DNA from: Rhizobium sp. BK316
GTDB taxonomy: Bacteria > Pseudomonadota > Alphaproteobacteria > Rhizobiales > Rhizobiaceae
Reading direction: 5' to 3'
NCBI RefSeq assembly: GCF_014193695.1
Contig: NZ_JACHZR010000001.1
Coordinates: 161,309 to 225,308, forward strand
Length of the DNA stretch: 64,000 nucleotides
The notes beneath the pieces were generated by a model that was not told the DNA's origin, ran no database searches, and saw nothing but the letters and a program-made list of their open reading frames with translations. How positions within the stretch are numbered: position 1 is the stretch's first letter; every line of letters starts with the position of its first letter. Of the stretch, positions 63,177 to 64,000 are shown piece by piece. Made by a program: the position numbers and the translations under genes.

Positions 63177-63818
63177 TCAGCGAAGCTTGAGACGCGTGAC
63201 CAATGTCTTCGAACGACGGATCACCGTGAAGGCTGCTCCCGCCGTTATTACGCCGAGACCGATCGTCAGGATCTGGTTCTGCCCGCCCCACAATGGCTCG
63301 ATAAGGGATGCCAATCCCGCCGCCGTGATCGTCGCCATCCGGTGCTGCTTGGCCATCGGGCCGGAGAAATCGCTGGGATTGCCGGTGGCGCGGCCAAGTT
63401 CCCGGACATAGGCTGTCAATACGGCGAAGGCTCCGGCCGCCCAGCCGAGCCCCGGCATGCCGATGCCATATCCGACGCCCGCGAATATCATCAGGTCGGC
63501 GATGCGATCCGGAAACTCGTTCCAGAAAGGACCGTCAGCCTCTCCCTTTCCGCCTTCGACGGCGACCATGCCGTCGAACAGATTGCAAAGGAGGCGTGCC
63601 TGGCAGAATAGAACAGCCAGCAGCAGGTAGCCGGCGCGCGGCAAGCCTGTTGTCTGTCCCGCCAGATAGAAAGTGACGCCGGCTATTGCTGCCGCCAGCA
63701 TGCTGGCTTGCGAGATCTGGTTCGGCGTGATGGCTCGCGCGGCCATCCATCGGGCAATTGTGCCCGCCCAGCGGGTGTTGCGGCTCGCCAGGGGTCTCCT
63801 GTCTCCTGTCTCCATCAT
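63177..63818 (-). CDS. CDP-alcohol phosphatidyltransferase-family membrane enzyme
   Basis: A 213-residue membrane protein. The ATG at 63818 is chosen because it overlaps the stop of the upstream gene (ATGA); a longer frame adds 57 residues from that gene's region. The CDP-alcohol motif is present in variant form: CNLFDGMVAV near residue 80 and NEFPDRIADL near 100, with Val where Arg usually follows the Ala. The spacing between the two halves is longer than the standard motif. Several membrane helices follow. It should join an alcohol to a CDP-activated lipid or polyol. Its partner genes lie mostly outside the window. Confidence 0.82.
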   Translation of the reverse strand: MMETGDRRPLASRNTRWAGTIARWMAARAITPNQISQASMLAAAIAGVTFYLAGQTTGLPRAGYLLLAVLFCQARLLCNLFDGMVAVEGGKGEADGPFWNEFPDRIADLMIFAGVGYGIGMPGLGWAAGAFAVLTAYVRELGRATGNPSDFSGPMAKQHRMATITAAGLASLIEPLWGGQNQILTIGLGVITAGAAFTVIRRSKTLVTRLKLR

Positions 63819-64000
63819 GTGTCGAAACCTCGTCTTGCGGAGATCGAATAATTGTAGATCGCTGCATAAGTCGTCGATACAAGCAGCGGCAGTGCGATGG
63901 TCTTGATTATCTCCGGTGTGCCGCTTGCCGCATGGAACACCACGAGAATGCTGGTCGAGCCAAGGCAGGCAATCAGCGGCGGCGCCCAAAATCGTGTTGA
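63815..64000 (-). CDS. C-terminal end of a membrane protein (5' part outside window)
   Basis: Sixty-one codons plus a stop are visible, coupled to the CDP-alcohol transferase start by ATGA (63815-63818). The protein end has two hydrophobic stretches (APPLIACLGSTSILVVFHAA and TIALPLLVSTTYAAIYNY) and closes with ISARRGFDT. Partner enzymes of CDP-alcohol transferases in such clusters are often phosphatidate cytidylyltransferases or other lipid enzymes, but the fragment is too short to name. Confidence 0.6.
   Translation of the reverse strand, partial: STRFWAPPLIACLGSTSILVVFHAASGTPEIIKTIALPLLVSTTYAAIYNYSISARRGFDT

Overview
The window looks like a high-GC alphaproteobacterial replicon of the Rhizobiaceae (Rhizobium/Agrobacterium type). 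The main reasons are a complete erythritol (ery) cluster, a complete thuR / thuEFGKAB disaccharide cluster in its rhizobial gene order, and several ribose-type sugar ABC transporters on one stretch. No rRNA, tRNA, IS element, phage gene, replication gene or CRISPR array was seen. The density of sugar uptake and catabolic operons suits a large plasmid, chromid or accessory chromosomal region. The species cannot be fixed from sequence reading alone.

Layout. (1) 1-15.5 kb: erythritol region. A minus-strand operon carries a DUF2291 protein, an ABC ATPase, a permease and a binding protein, then a DeoR regulator, an FGGY kinase and a GlpD-like dehydrogenase cut by the window edge. Divergently, eryA-eryB-eryC-eryD and deoR-eryH-eryI encode the full route from erythritol to D-erythrose 4-phosphate. 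(2) 15.6-26 kb: a second sugar/polyol system. SorC regulator, glycerol-kinase-like FGGY kinase and a two-subunit transketolase lie on the minus strand; a ribose-type ABC transporter, two SDR dehydrogenases and a triose-phosphate isomerase lie on the plus strand. Three copies of a TGAATA-N2-TATTCA palindrome mark this set as one SorC regulon. (3) 26.1-27.1 kb: an FMN riboswitch followed by ribB and a strong terminator. (4) 27.1-34.7 kb: thuBAKGFE with divergent thuR and two identical 14-bp operator-like sequences between them.

(5) 34.7-53.3 kb: a less ordered envelope-related segment with signs of decay. It holds a small membrane protein, a 5'-truncated ctpA remnant, an RND efflux pair, a DUF3313 lipoprotein, a patatin-like lipoprotein, an OmpR-type response regulator, a MipA/OmpV porin-like protein, a fused GT2-GtrA-GT39 glycosyltransferase, a small receiver-like protein, an EnvZ-type kinase, a GT4 glycosyltransferase, a frameshifted glycosyltransferase remnant, a YigZ protein and an unknown protein. 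(6) 53.6-63.1 kb: a third uptake/catabolic cluster. A LacI regulator is translationally coupled to a ribose-type ABC transporter and a phosphotriesterase-like hydrolase, followed by a GATase-like protein, a convergent PfkB kinase, then a BtpA/SgcQ protein, a TenA-like protein and an AllC/HyuC-type amidohydrolase. I know of no described pathway with this enzyme set. (7) The right edge holds a CDP-alcohol phosphatidyltransferase and the end of a coupled membrane-protein gene.

The two best candidates for undescribed biology are the third cluster (6), which looks built to take apart a sugar joined to a nitrogen-containing group, and the split-transketolase cluster (2), whose enzymes would fit a kinase/transketolase/TPI cycle for a ketose phosphate such as apulose 4-phosphate.
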